This document shows positions 41,855 to 53,887 of a DNA stretch of 59,101 nt, in pieces. The notes beneath the pieces were generated by a model. It saw only the letters and a program-made list of their open reading frames with translations, was not told where the DNA came from and did no database searches. The DNA comes from Acidobacteriota bacterium (GTDB taxonomy: Bacteria > Acidobacteriota > Terriglobia > Terriglobales > Acidobacteriaceae). Location of the stretch: positions 1 through 59,101 of the forward strand of contig JAKBHH010000010.1 in assembly GCA_021836865.1 (NCBI GenBank), written 5' to 3'. Position numbers and translations under genes: made by a program. The number at the start of each line of letters is the position of its first letter. Position 1 is the first letter of the stretch.

Positions 41855-43606
41855 TTAACCGGCGACTGTGAGCTCTTCTTCCAGTTGTTGCTTTTGATAG
41901 AGGCTCGCGTAGTAGCCGTCAAGCGCAAGCAACTCGTCATGGCCGCCGAGCTCAACAATCCGGCCATGATCGAGGACTGCAATCTGGTCCGCGTTCCGCA
42001 CCGTAGAGACGCGATGCGAGATCAGAATCGTGGTTGCCGTGGCCGTGTAGGCTCGCAGGCCGCCAAGAATGCGTTCTTCCGTGTACGTGTCGACACTGGC
42101 AAGAGCATCATCAAGAATGAGAATGGCCGGACGCCGAAGGAGTGCGCGGGCGATGGCCGAACGCTGCTTCTGCCCTCCCGAGAGGGTCACCCCTCGCTCA
42201 CCGACCACAGTATCAAGCCCAAGCGGAAACTCTTCAAATTCCTTGCGAATGTGGGCGGCTTCGGCAGCTTGCAGTATCTCCTCAAGGCTGGTTTCCGGAG
42301 ATCCAAATGCAAGATTCTCGCGGATCGTTTCGCTGAAGAGAAATGTTTCCTGCGGTACCATCCCGATATTGTGCCGGAGGACGGCCAGCGGGTAGGCTCG
42401 CACGGACTTGCCGTCGATCAGCAAAGTACCTTCTGGCGCCTCGTGCATCCGCGTGATGAGTTTCACCAGAGTGGACTTTCCTGATCCTGTTGGTCCCACG
42501 ATGGCAAGGCTTGACCCCGCCGGTATACGAAGCGAGATGTCGTGAAGGACCCGCGTGTCGCCATAACTGAAGTTTAGCTCTCGGAACTCGATCTCACCCC
42601 TTAGCACTGTGTCTCCCGGGATCGAAGGATCGGCCTCGCGGTCATCGATACTCGGCGTGGCGCGAAGGAGTTCATCGATGCGCTTCACGGATGCTGTGCC
42701 GCGCTGAAACAGATTCACCACCCAGCCAACGGCAATGATGGGCCAGATGAGCAGGATCATGTACGTGTTGAACGCCACGAACTCGCCCGCGCTGATGCGG
42801 TGACTTATGACCAGATGCCCGCCGACGAGCAATGTGATTACCATGGAGATCCCAAGGATGAACTCAAGTGTGGGCCATAGCATGCCCATCAGCTGCACGA
42901 GGCGTTGCGCGCGCGCAATATAGCGCAGATTAAGATGCTCAAACCGCTTAATCTGCGACTCTTCACGGGCGAACGCGCGCACCAGCCGTGCGCCTGAGTA
43001 ATTTTCCTGAGCCTGCGATGATATCTCGGAAAAGCTTTCTTGAATGCGCTCAAACCGCTCGTGGATCTTGCGACCGAAGTACTGCACGAGAATGCTTGCC
43101 AGGGGCATCGGAGCCCAGGCAACAAGTGTGAGAAAGGGGCTGATTCGAAGAAGAAAGAACAGGGCGCCGAAGGTAAAAAAGATTGTATTGGCGCTGTACA
43201 TTAAAGCCGGACCCAGCAGCATGCGGACCGCATTCAGATCGTTCGTCATGCGGGCCATAATGTCGCCCGTGCGGTAGTCGCGATAAAAGCCCGAGTCCTG
43301 CAATTCGAGTTTGCGAAAAAGATCATTTCGCATATCGAATTCGATCTCCCGCGAGATGCCGATCAGGATCCATCGCTGGGCATAGAGGAAGACACCTTTG
43401 ACGAGTGAAATGGCAACGAGAATCCCGGCAAATTCAAGGATGCGATACCGCGTCACGCCATGGTCAAGATCATCGATCGCCGCCTGCAGAACCTTGGGAA
43501 ATAAGACCCACACCGCGTTTGTGCAGACAACGCAGAAAAGTCCGAGCACGTAGCCCCAACGATACCGTCGCATGTAGCCAAGCAGGGGAGTGAGGTCGCG
43601 CAGCAT
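41855..43606 (-). CDS. MsbA/MdlA-type ABC exporter (fused permease and ATPase)
   Basis: The protein has 583 residues. Six membrane helices (about 15-290) precede the ATPase domain (about 335-570) with Walker A GPTGSGKST, signature TLSGGQKQRSAIARAL, Walker B AILILDDALASVDT and switch His in LISHRVS. The residue after the Walker B Asp is Asp, not the catalytic Glu, as in one half of heterodimeric exporters such as YheI/YheH or MdlA/MdlB. No partner half is next to it, so it may pair with a distant subunit or have reduced activity. A lipid or drug substrate is likely by family. It converges with fliS only 4 bases away. Confidence 0.93.
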   Translation of the reverse strand: MLRDLTPLLGYMRRYRWGYVLGLFCVVCTNAVWVLFPKVLQAAIDDLDHGVTRYRILEFAGILVAISLVKGVFLYAQRWILIGISREIEFDMRNDLFRKLELQDSGFYRDYRTGDIMARMTNDLNAVRMLLGPALMYSANTIFFTFGALFFLLRISPFLTLVAWAPMPLASILVQYFGRKIHERFERIQESFSEISSQAQENYSGARLVRAFAREESQIKRFEHLNLRYIARAQRLVQLMGMLWPTLEFILGISMVITLLVGGHLVISHRISAGEFVAFNTYMILLIWPIIAVGWVVNLFQRGTASVKRIDELLRATPSIDDREADPSIPGDTVLRGEIEFRELNFSYGDTRVLHDISLRIPAGSSLAIVGPTGSGKSTLVKLITRMHEAPEGTLLIDGKSVRAYPLAVLRHNIGMVPQETFLFSETIRENLAFGSPETSLEEILQAAEAAHIRKEFEEFPLGLDTVVGERGVTLSGGQKQRSAIARALLRRPAILILDDALASVDTYTEERILGGLRAYTATATTILISHRVSTVRNADQIAVLDHGRIVELGGHDELLALDGYYASLYQKQQLEEELTVAG

Positions 43607-43682
43607 GACCCTATTGTACGGGGTGTCCCGCGAATTTCATGCAACCGGGGTATCCTGCGCGTGCGGAGATGCGCAGCGCGTG

Positions 43683-46028
43683 TCAGGTCTGTGTCCGCAG
43701 CAAGAGGTAGCCGCCTACCAGGCCGAAGAGGATATCCGGAGCCCACGCAGCCAGGGCGGCGGGCAGGTCGTTTACGCTTCCCATGGCGCCAAATAGCCCA
43801 TCCATTACCCAGTATGTAAGCGCAACAAGAATTGCAACGGCAATTCCGGTCAGCGAGCCGCGGCGGCCCATGGATAGAGCAAACGGAATGGCCAGCACGG
43901 CCATAATCACCGCTACCGCGGGGTAGGCGAGCTTATGCCAGAGAGCGACCCGCAGCCGCATCGTATCAAAACCGCTCTGCCTGAGGTCACTGATGTAGCG
44001 CCGCAATTGCCCGAAGTTCATCTCCTGGGACTGAAGGCTTTCTTTATTGAAATATCCGGGCTCCTCGTGGATTTCCGCGAAGGATGTCTGCTTAAACTCC
44101 TGGTAGCTGCCTTCCACCACCTGCGCTCCGTTGAAATCCCGCTTCCACCCATTTTCGAAGACCCATGCATGCGCATCAGGGTTCCAGAAGACGCGAGCGG
44201 CAAAGATGCGCCGCGTCAAGGAGAACGTATCCGGCTTGAATTCAAACACCGAAAGATTCGCGAACTCATTTTGGTCGCGGTCAAAGAACTGGTAGTAAAA
44301 GATGTGGCTTGGCTCATCCTTTTCAAACTCGCCGAAGATCCACTTTTGCTCCGGACGCAAGAAGGTCTGCGGAGGGCGTCCCTTGATCGTGCTCCGGAGC
44401 GCCTCTTGACGCCGATTTGCCTGCGGCAGATAGAACTCATCAAAAAGATAGAGACAAACGGCGAGCGTGGCGGAGATGCAGACAACGGGCACAACGAGCC
44501 TGTAGAGGCTAATGCCGGTGGCTTTCATGGCCACGATTTCGCTGTTGCGGTTGAGCACACCAAAGGTGACCAGAACGCTGATGAGAACGGCCAGGGGGGC
44601 AATCTGATACATCATGCTGGGGGTCAGATTGATCAGATAGGCGCCAACCGTTTCAAGTCGGATATGATTGCGCAGGATATCCCCGACCAACTCAAAGAAC
44701 GTGAAGACGAGCATCAGCAGGACAAAGCTTGCAAGTACCAGCAGAAATGTCCCCAGGAACTCGCGCATGACGTATGCATCAAGGATGCGAGGAAACGTGC
44801 TTTGGCCTTTGAGGCGTGCCTTCCTGGGATGAAGGCGCTGCAGCAGGCCATTGTAATGAAAAGGCCTGTTGGCGGGCTCGGGATGGGTGCGCGGAGTGCG
44901 CAGGGCCCAACTGGTAATCGCGTTGAGCACGCGCCCGCCGTTGGCCATCTCCCAGAGAAGGAAGATGCCCACCGCCGCGAAGAGGAAATTCGCCATCCAT
45001 ACGCCAAGAAAAGGCGGCAGGCGGTCCTGTTTGCTCAGAGCGATCCCGGTGTAGGAAAGCACGTAGTAGAGCAGCACGAGCAGAAGGGTGAAGACCAGGC
45101 CGGAACTCTTGCCGCCGCGCCGCGAAGTGACCCCCAGCGGGACTCCCACCAGCATCAGCACGATGCAGGCCACCGGATAGGCGAAGCGAGTATGCAACTC
45201 GATAAGGAAGCGCGTTGCATCCTTGCCGTGAGTGCGTTGCCAAAGCAGGCCAAGCGGCATTGCATAAATCGCAGTGTCGAGCCGGCCCAGGTGAATATCG
45301 CTCTGCGGGCTTAACGTCAGAGGCAGGTCCGTGCTGGTGAAGGTGGAAATGTTGTATTGCTGCGGCTGCCCGGAGACCGTCTGATGCTCGGCTCCATCGC
45401 GCAGGCGCATCAGTAACTCCTGCGGCGAGTCATTGACGACGGTGGCGGAAGCAGCCGTTGTAATCAGCGGCGTGGTCGGGTCGCCCACGTCGGCCATGAA
45501 GACCTCTCTCCAGTTGGCCGCGCCCGTTCCCGCGCGCACATCCTGCACATAAAGAACTCGATTGCGAAAATCTTCATAAAAGACGCGTGGCTGTATCTCA
45601 TAGGAGGCCTGTGACGTCTCCAGCGCCTGCTGCATCTCCAGGATGGCTTGATTGGCGCGGGGAGCCACAAAGACTGAGTTGACAAGGCCTAGCAGAGTGC
45701 CAACACCGGCAACAATAGAGGCAACACGCACGAAATAGGCGATGCCAAGGCCCGATGCCCGCATGGCGATGACTTCGCTGTCTGCAGCCAGACGGCTTAA
45801 CCCGAGCAGAATCCCCACCAGCACGGCCATCGGGATGGTCACGCGGAAGGTATTCGGGAGAGTGAAGAGAAAGATCTCCCCAACGTTCGTCAGTGTGGAA
45901 CTGTTGCGCACCACCATTTCCAGGATGTGCGGCAGGTCGCGCATGAAGAGAATGAAGGTAAACAGCGCGCACCCGATCAGTGTGTGCGAGAGAATTTCGC
46001 CAAGGATGTAGCGGGTAAGTATGCGCAC
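43683..46028 (-). CDS. LptF-LptG fusion, lipopolysaccharide export permease
   Basis: The protein has 781 residues, about twice a single LptF or LptG. The N-terminal half (MRILTRYILGEILSHTLIGC, then MAVLVGILLGLSRLAADSEV, ending in helices near 340-370) is LptF-like. A second copy begins at about 390 (RILDAYVMREFLGTFLLVLA, then LAVLISVLVTFGVLNRNSEI, IVAMKATGISLYRLV), followed by a periplasmic jellyroll and final helices. With LptB they would extract LPS from the inner membrane. The fused form is seen in Acidobacteriota. A connecting segment of about 30 residues lies between the copies. It is 13 bases downstream of copA on the same strand. Confidence 0.92.
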   Translation of the reverse strand: MRILTRYILGEILSHTLIGCALFTFILFMRDLPHILEMVVRNSSTLTNVGEIFLFTLPNTFRVTIPMAVLVGILLGLSRLAADSEVIAMRASGLGIAYFVRVASIVAGVGTLLGLVNSVFVAPRANQAILEMQQALETSQASYEIQPRVFYEDFRNRVLYVQDVRAGTGAANWREVFMADVGDPTTPLITTAASATVVNDSPQELLMRLRDGAEHQTVSGQPQQYNISTFTSTDLPLTLSPQSDIHLGRLDTAIYAMPLGLLWQRTHGKDATRFLIELHTRFAYPVACIVLMLVGVPLGVTSRRGGKSSGLVFTLLLVLLYYVLSYTGIALSKQDRLPPFLGVWMANFLFAAVGIFLLWEMANGGRVLNAITSWALRTPRTHPEPANRPFHYNGLLQRLHPRKARLKGQSTFPRILDAYVMREFLGTFLLVLASFVLLMLVFTFFELVGDILRNHIRLETVGAYLINLTPSMMYQIAPLAVLISVLVTFGVLNRNSEIVAMKATGISLYRLVVPVVCISATLAVCLYLFDEFYLPQANRRQEALRSTIKGRPPQTFLRPEQKWIFGEFEKDEPSHIFYYQFFDRDQNEFANLSVFEFKPDTFSLTRRIFAARVFWNPDAHAWVFENGWKRDFNGAQVVEGSYQEFKQTSFAEIHEEPGYFNKESLQSQEMNFGQLRRYISDLRQSGFDTMRLRVALWHKLAYPAVAVIMAVLAIPFALSMGRRGSLTGIAVAILVALTYWVMDGLFGAMGSVNDLPAALAAWAPDILFGLVGGYLLLRTQT

Positions 46029-46041
46029 AAATGACCTGATG

Positions 46042-48312
46042 TCAGTGTAGCGCGGCCGGAGTGGGAGTCGAAGCCGTGGGTTGCCAGCGGCGCAATCTCA
46101 GACTGTTTGACAGCACGCTGACGGAACTCATCGCCATTGCGGCGGCTGCAACCCAGGGACTCAACACAATGTGGAACTCGGGATAAAACAGGCCCGCGGC
46201 CAGGGGTATGCCGAGCAGGTTGTAACCCACAGCCCACAGCAGGTTCTGGCGCATCACCCTCAGCGTCGATCGGGATAGCTCTAGGGCGGCGGCAACGGCG
46301 GAAGGCAAGGGCCGCAGCAGCAGAACGTCGCCCGCCTCCTGGGCAAGGTCAGCGCCGGTTCCCATGGCAATGCCTGCGTCAGCCTGCGCCAGAGCGCCCG
46401 CGTCGTTGATGCCGTCTCCCACCATGGCCACCCGAAGGCCCTCCTGCTGCAGCGCGCGAATTCTGCCTAACTTCCCCGGCGGATCGAGGCCTGCTTCTAC
46501 CTCGGCGATTCCTGCCTGATTGGCGATCGGGGCGGCCGCCGCAGCTGAATCGCCAGTCAGCATGATCACCCGCAGGCCGAATCCACGCAGAGCTGCCACT
46601 GCGCCGGTTGAATCGGGACGGAGGGCATCGCGCGCATCAAAACAGCCTACTGTGAGATCGTCAAGCACCATCCAGAGCCGCGTCATTCCAGGCTTTGCAG
46701 GGGGTATCCCGTCCGGAGTCCGAAGCATGGACTCGCGAAGAAACTCCTCATTGCCCAGTAGACATGCATAGCCATCAACCCGCGCCCGGATTCCGCGGCC
46801 CGGCACAATCTGTACATCTTCCGCTGGCAGCCAATAGAGTCCTCGCGCCCGCGCCGCATCCACAATCGCATGCGCCAACGGGTGATTGGACTTTTCTTCC
46901 ACGGCCGCAGCAATGCGCAAAAGATCGCTTTCCTCATAGCCGACGTAGGGCCGCACCGCAGCCAGAACCGGGTGCCCGACAGTCAGTGTCCCGGTCTTGT
47001 CCATCACCACAACGTTGACGCGGGCCAGCCGCTCCATTGCTTCGCCGCCTTTGAAGAGCACGCCAAGCTGCGCGCCTCTGCCGACAGCTACCGTCAGCGC
47101 TGCAGGAACCGCAAGGCCCATGGCGCATGGGCAGGCAATCACCAGTACAGCAACCGTGTTGGCCAATGCCATTTCCAGCGAATGGGCAGCCAGCATCCAG
47201 ATTGTGAACGTGACAGCCGCAATTGTAAGGACCACAGGAACAAAGATCGCGCTCGCGCGGTCAGCAAGCCGCTCCATGGGCGCCCGAGAAGCCTGCGCCT
47301 GCGTCACCATCCGGGTTATCTGCGCCAAAACGGTCGCTTCACCAAGCGACTGGGCACGGCAAGTCACAGCGCCATCGTAGTTCAGTGACCCTGCCAGTAC
47401 TCGATCACCTGCCTCGCGCGGTTGGGGAGTCGACTCGCCCGTGAGCATGGACTCGTCCACGGTCGTGCGGCCGTCCAGGATCTGTGCATCCACGGGAATA
47501 CGCTCGCCCGGCAAAACCAGAATGCGATCTCCAACGCGGACTTCTTCCAGGGGCACCATGGTCTCCACGCCATCCACTACCCGCCGGGCCGTGACGGGAC
47601 GCAGGCGGCTCAGGGATTCCAGGGCTGCAAGAGCGCGCTTCTTTGCCCTTAACTCAAGCGCCTTGCCCATGAGCAGAAAGCCGATGATAAGCAGTACCGC
47701 ATCAAAATAGACTTGCCGCCCGGCTGCAGGCGCAAAGGTGGCCCACGTGGAGTACAAAAAAGCGACGCTGGTCCCCAGGCTCACCAGCGTATTCATATTG
47801 GTCCTGCCGTGCCGCAGCCCGCGCAGAGCACTCACGTAGATTTCGCGCCCCGCCCAGACCACCAGAACCAGGGTCAAAAGGAAAAGAAAATAACGGATCA
47901 GATCCTGGGGAATCGCAAAAAGCCAGGGCAGCAATTGGGCCAGCCAGTGGTCCTGCATGCTCATCTGTGCGCTCAACGGCATCGCCAGGAGCATTGCCAC
48001 CGCACCTCCAGCCACGGTGACAAAGGCTTTCCGCTCCGAGGATGAAATCGGCGCGTCGGCTTGCGCGGCATCTCCGTCACCTGTGCGCGGCAGCACGGCA
48101 TCGTAGCCCGCTGATCGTACCGCTTCCACCAATTCGTTTGGAGATGCCACTGCGGGGTCGAACACCACGCTGGCTCGATGCGCCATCAGGTCCACGCGCG
48201 CCGATTCCACCCCGGCCGTGGTGCGCAATGCCTGCTCCACGTGGTGCTGGCATGCCGCGCAACTCATTCCGAGGATGGGCAGCGTGAGGGATTGTTGTTC
48301 CGAAGTCGCCAT
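46042..48312 (-). CDS. copA: Copper-translocating P1B-type ATPase
   Basis: The protein has 756 residues. One N-terminal HMA domain has GMSCAACQHHVEQAL (C18 and C21 bind metal). The membrane metal site is CPCAMGL, typical of Cu(I) exporters. Other marks are TGES (MLTGESTPQPREA), the phosphorylated Asp in DKTGTLTVG, HP in NHPLAHAI and GDGINDAGALAQAD. It pumps Cu(I) out of the cytoplasm. It follows copZ by 9 bases, so the two are one operon. Confidence 0.96.
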   Translation of the reverse strand: MATSEQQSLTLPILGMSCAACQHHVEQALRTTAGVESARVDLMAHRASVVFDPAVASPNELVEAVRSAGYDAVLPRTGDGDAAQADAPISSSERKAFVTVAGGAVAMLLAMPLSAQMSMQDHWLAQLLPWLFAIPQDLIRYFLFLLTLVLVVWAGREIYVSALRGLRHGRTNMNTLVSLGTSVAFLYSTWATFAPAAGRQVYFDAVLLIIGFLLMGKALELRAKKRALAALESLSRLRPVTARRVVDGVETMVPLEEVRVGDRILVLPGERIPVDAQILDGRTTVDESMLTGESTPQPREAGDRVLAGSLNYDGAVTCRAQSLGEATVLAQITRMVTQAQASRAPMERLADRASAIFVPVVLTIAAVTFTIWMLAAHSLEMALANTVAVLVIACPCAMGLAVPAALTVAVGRGAQLGVLFKGGEAMERLARVNVVVMDKTGTLTVGHPVLAAVRPYVGYEESDLLRIAAAVEEKSNHPLAHAIVDAARARGLYWLPAEDVQIVPGRGIRARVDGYACLLGNEEFLRESMLRTPDGIPPAKPGMTRLWMVLDDLTVGCFDARDALRPDSTGAVAALRGFGLRVIMLTGDSAAAAAPIANQAGIAEVEAGLDPPGKLGRIRALQQEGLRVAMVGDGINDAGALAQADAGIAMGTGADLAQEAGDVLLLRPLPSAVAAALELSRSTLRVMRQNLLWAVGYNLLGIPLAAGLFYPEFHIVLSPWVAAAAMAMSSVSVLSNSLRLRRWQPTASTPTPAALH

Positions 48313-48321
48313 TAGATCGTG

Positions 48322-48531
48322 CTACTTTTCCAGGCTTGCGGAGTAGCCCGCCTTTTGAAGTGCAGCAATCGCCAGATTCGCAGCACTTGCTTCCGCCGCG
48401 GCGCTCAGTCTTGCAGCGCCAAGTCGCACTTCCTCTACTTTGAGGCCCTCCGTCGATGTCAGGGCCTGCGTCACCCGGCGAATGCAGGAACCGCAATGCA
48501 TGCCTTCAATGCGCAGCGTGAACTCAGCCAT
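48322..48531 (-). CDS. copZ: CopZ-like copper chaperone (HMA domain)
   Basis: The protein has 69 residues from ATG 48531, with AGGAGG 6 bases upstream; the longer frame to 48618 runs into the divergent promoter region. One HMA domain, GMHCGSCIRRVTQAL, has the Cys pair. It should hand Cu(I) to CopA. The tail AIAALQKAGYSASLEK is typical of the fold. Confidence 0.9.
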   Translation of the reverse strand: MAEFTLRIEGMHCGSCIRRVTQALTSTEGLKVEEVRLGAARLSAAAEASAANLAIAALQKAGYSASLEK

Positions 48532-48585
48532 CGTGTCCTCCTGCTGTCTTTGATGATACGACGGAAGAATCGTCGCACCGGGAAC

Positions 48586-48615
48586 GGTACCGCAAAGGGT
48601 ACTGACCAGGGTAAC
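48586..48615. promoter_or_regulatory. Three direct GGTA(C/A)C repeats at 12-base spacing
   Basis: GGTAC at 48586-48590 and 48598-48602, and GGTAAC at 48610-48615, are each 12 bases apart, in the gap between divergent copZ and the Nudix gene. They may be operator half-sites for a copper-responsive regulator; that is inference. Confidence 0.3.
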
Positions 48616-48632
48616 CATTAGAATCAGGTGTC

Positions 48633-49091
48633 ATGCAGAGAGAATTTCCCTCGGTGCCGCTGGTCGGAGTGGGTGCGGTTGTGGTGGATGGGGATCGGGT
48701 ATTGCTCGTCCGACGAGCGCAGGAGCCGATGAAGGGCCGCTGGACCATACCGGGCGGCCTGCTCGAACTGGGCGAAAAGCTCCATGAGGCCGTAGTCCGC
48801 GAGGCGAAGGAAGAGACGGGACTCCTGGTCGAGCCGGTTGAGCTTGTGGAGTTGCTGGACCGCATCCTGGGCGAGGGTGACCGCGTACGCTACCACTACG
48901 TAATTGCCGACTACCTTTGCCAAGCCACTGGCGGAACTCTTCAAGCCGCATCCGACGTCGACGCAGCCCGATGGGTGGATCGCGCGGAGTGGAACGGGGA
49001 TAGCGCCCTTGACCTCGATCCTGTTACCGTGCGAGTCATCGAGGCGGGCTGGCAGCGTGCCCGTGCCCTGCGAGCAAAGGAGACGATATGA
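48633..49091 (+). CDS. Nudix hydrolase
   Basis: The protein has 152 residues. A complete Nudix box is visible: GGLLELGEKLHEAVVREAKE followed by ETGLLVE (G-x5-E-x7-RE-x2-EE-x-G). The N-terminal PSVPLVGVGAVVVDGDRVLL is the usual first strand. It would hydrolyse a nucleoside diphosphate linked to another moiety; specificity cannot be read. It overlaps the next gene by 4 bases (ATGA), so the two are translationally coupled. Confidence 0.93.
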   Translation: MQREFPSVPLVGVGAVVVDGDRVLLVRRAQEPMKGRWTIPGGLLELGEKLHEAVVREAKEETGLLVEPVELVELLDRILGEGDRVRYHYVIADYLCQATGGTLQAASDVDAARWVDRAEWNGDSALDLDPVTVRVIEAGWQRARALRAKETI

Positions 49092-50005
49092 GGGTTGCAA
49101 AAGCCGCCAAATGGGCCGTCGGGCTGCTCCTGGTCTCCATTCTCGCCGCAGGGTTTGCCTTTTGGCGGCACCCCGTCCGGATCTTCACCGAAGCGACGCA
49201 GGCCCGCATGTGGCTGGACGGAGCGCGCAGCCACTGGACCCGCGTCCAGGGCTTCCGCATCCACTACTACGCCCTGGGGCCGGAAGCCGGTCCGCCTGTT
49301 GTGCTCATCCATGGGTTGGGCGCCCGGGCCGAGGACTGGGCCAATCTCGGGCCCTATCTGGCCAAAGCCGGATTTCGAGTCTACTTGCCGGATCTGCCCG
49401 GTTACGGCGAAAGCGAAAGACCGGCGAACTTCTCCTATTCCGTATCGGATGAAGCCAGCGTCGTCGTCGGCTTCCTCGACGCAGTTGGACTCAGGCGGGT
49501 AGACCTGGGCGGCTGGTCGATGGGCGGCTGGATCGTGCAGATTGTCGCAGCCCGCCACCCGGAGCGCGTGCAACGCCTGCTCCTGTTTGACAGCGCGGGT
49601 ATCTATGAGAAGCCAGACTGGAACACGGCGCTCTTTACGCCCTCCACACCGGCGGAGATTGACCAGCTCGATGTCCTGCTCATGCCTCATCCGCCTGCCG
49701 TTCCCGGTTTCGTCGCGTCTGATATTCTCCGCATCTCCCGGCGCAATGGCTGGGTTGTGCAACGCGCGCTGGCTTCCATGCTCACTGGCCGCGACGCTAC
49801 GGACAACCTGCTACCGCAGCTCAAAATGCCTGTCCTGATCGTCTGGGGCGCGCTCGACCGGATCACTCCGATCGAACAGGCGTGGAAGATTCGCACATTG
49901 ATCCCGCAGTCGCAACTGGATGTAATTGCCGGTTGTGGCCATCTCGCCCCCAGCCAATGCGCCGCGCAGATCGGTCCCCTGGTTGTGCAGTTTGTGAAGG
50001 AATAA
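49088..50005 (+). CDS. Alpha/beta hydrolase, membrane-anchored
   Basis: The protein has 305 residues. An N-terminal hydrophobic segment (AVGLLLVSILAAGFAFW) precedes an alpha/beta hydrolase: oxyanion motif HGLGARAEDW, nucleophile elbow GWSMGG (Ser144), acid in WGALDRITP and His in GCGHLAP. The triad is complete. Family context suggests a lipase or esterase, or an epoxide-hydrolase-like enzyme; the substrate is unknown. It follows the Nudix gene with a 4-base overlap. A terminator hairpin lies 80 bases after its stop. Confidence 0.93.
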   Translation: MRVAKAAKWAVGLLLVSILAAGFAFWRHPVRIFTEATQARMWLDGARSHWTRVQGFRIHYYALGPEAGPPVVLIHGLGARAEDWANLGPYLAKAGFRVYLPDLPGYGESERPANFSYSVSDEASVVVGFLDAVGLRRVDLGGWSMGGWIVQIVAARHPERVQRLLLFDSAGIYEKPDWNTALFTPSTPAEIDQLDVLLMPHPPAVPGFVASDILRISRRNGWVVQRALASMLTGRDATDNLLPQLKMPVLIVWGALDRITPIEQAWKIRTLIPQSQLDVIAGCGHLAPSQCAAQIGPLVVQFVKE

Positions 50006-50085
50006 GCCTTGCCGTGCTTGCCTCGGACGGAGCCCGCAAATGCCGCTCGTCCCACTTCCGCTGGCTCAAACACGCTTGTACAGAA

Positions 50086-50117
50086 CGAAAAGGGCCGCGC
50101 AGAGGCGGCCCATTTCG
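50086..50117. terminator. Bidirectional intrinsic terminator
   Basis: CGAAAAGGGCCGC (50086-50098) pairs with GCGGCCCATTTCG (50105-50117), with one A/A mismatch and a 6-base loop. A/T runs flank the GC core on both sides. It lies between the convergent hydrolase and mdh genes. Confidence 0.8.
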
Positions 50118-50133
50118 ATGGTTGAAGGGAGCG

Positions 50134-52546
<2,413 letters not shown>

Positions 52547-52970
52547 GATGATCGTGTTACCCCTTCCCTATAGACAATTGCAGACAGAGGCTAACACCTG
52601 CAAATCCGCGCTGGCAAAGCAGGTGTCCCTGCCAGCCATGCCACGTCACGCGCTGGATTTTCGGCCAGGCAGGGTTGGGTAATGAGCTGGTTCGGGTTGC
52701 GATGGCCCAGGTCCCGGCCTACCGGCCAATCCATGCTGCGTCATGCCGAACGGAGATCGGCGGCACGCGGCTCTGTGGATAAATAATGCAGAATCAGCAG
52801 AATGTGGGCGCGGGTTATTTTCCCGCCCAACTCGCATCCGAGTCAGGATCACTTTACGGACCGGCTCGTGCGTTGGAAGCACGCAGGGACTTCGTCCAGC
52901 GGCGGACACATCTGTCGATGTGGATCAACCGAGCCGCGCATCTGTGCGAGCGGTCGTCGACTCATCGCGC
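52547..52970. other. 424-base intergenic region, nothing recognised
   Basis: This lies between icd and the DUF4252 gene. Open frames on both strands have no ribosome-binding site and a composition typical of antisense or random GC-rich DNA. The icd promoter should lie near 52550-52620. I see nothing else. Confidence 0.4.
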
Positions 52971-53624
52971 TCACTGCTTTTCCAGCTGCTCTCCGTCAAA
53001 ACGCGGAATTCCAAAATGGCCGCGCAGATGCAGCAAATCAACCGGGCTTAGGTTTCCGGCCACACTCACCAGGGTCAGGCTCCGCGGTGTCTCGGCCAAC
53101 ACCACCGCTCCGCGAATGTTCACGCCGTCCAGCACCAGCCACACATCCGTGGTGCCGCTGTGCAGCGGGCCGCCTGCGTTGGTTGTCGTCACCAGGTGCT
53201 TCCACCCCCGCAGATGGTAGGCCGCGCGAATCGAATCCACAGCGCCCTCGTCGGGAACGCCCGCATCGCTAAAGCGCAAAAGGTGTATGCTCACGCCGTC
53301 CAGCTTGTTGATCACCTGCCGGTCCTGCGCCTGGGAGTCAGGCACCAGTCCGGCTGCCATGCTCAGCAGGCTCCGGTCCAGCGTGAAGCTGGTTTTCATC
53401 GCGGCCTCGGCGTTCAGTACGGCAAGCGCCGGCGGAGTCCAGTCCAGCGGCACCGGGCCCAGAGTCGCCGGTACGTAGGGCGGGACAATGTCGCCGGAGG
53501 CTACCGCGGCGCTGCTCTGAGGCACCGGACTGGAATGCGGTAAAGCGGGCTCCTGTGCAGTCAGCACGGCGCAAGCAAGCCCCGTGCCAAGCACGGGAAT
53601 TCCGAACTTCAACGTCCACTTCAT
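52971..53624 (-). CDS. DUF4252-type secreted protein
   Basis: The protein has 217 residues. A signal peptide (FGIPVLGTGLACAVLTAQ) precedes a Pro/Ser linker and a DUF4252-like domain: INKLDGVSIHLLRFSD, GAVDSIRAAYHLRGWKHLVT, VWLVLDGVNIRGAVVLAETP and TLVSVAGNLSPVDLLHLRGH, ending FGIPRF. The family is exported and has no known activity. It is divergent from the arginine decarboxylase gene, with 263 bases between. Confidence 0.78.
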   Translation of the reverse strand: MKWTLKFGIPVLGTGLACAVLTAQEPALPHSSPVPQSSAAVASGDIVPPYVPATLGPVPLDWTPPALAVLNAEAAMKTSFTLDRSLLSMAAGLVPDSQAQDRQVINKLDGVSIHLLRFSDAGVPDEGAVDSIRAAYHLRGWKHLVTTTNAGGPLHSGTTDVWLVLDGVNIRGAVVLAETPRSLTLVSVAGNLSPVDLLHLRGHFGIPRFDGEQLEKQ

Positions 53625-53887
53625 ATCCGGTTAAACGCGGATGCAGCGCAAAAGTTCCGGCTTGAGGTCGAAAGTTTCCGGTGGGCCGAGTTGCGAGATT
53701 CCCGGTCCTCTACTCCCGACCCAGCCGGGAATTGCACCATCGGGACCCAGGGTCCGGAGTAAAAGCTCGATGAAATCTTGTTCCGCACTGTTTTCAGGGA
53801 CCTGAATGCGATAAACTCATGCGGGAAGATATCAGAATTTTCATGACTTTCAACGTCACGGAGGATACATAGAAATTGGGAAAAAGC

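Noticed and set aside
43935..45314. 459-codon plus-strand frame
   Set aside because: It is wholly antisense to LptFG, which has clear domains; its product is rich in Gln, Glu, His and Arg in the way typical of antisense frames in GC-rich DNA.
52646..52909. 87-codon minus-strand frame in the icd/DUF4252 gap
   Set aside because: No ribosome-binding site and no recognisable domain.
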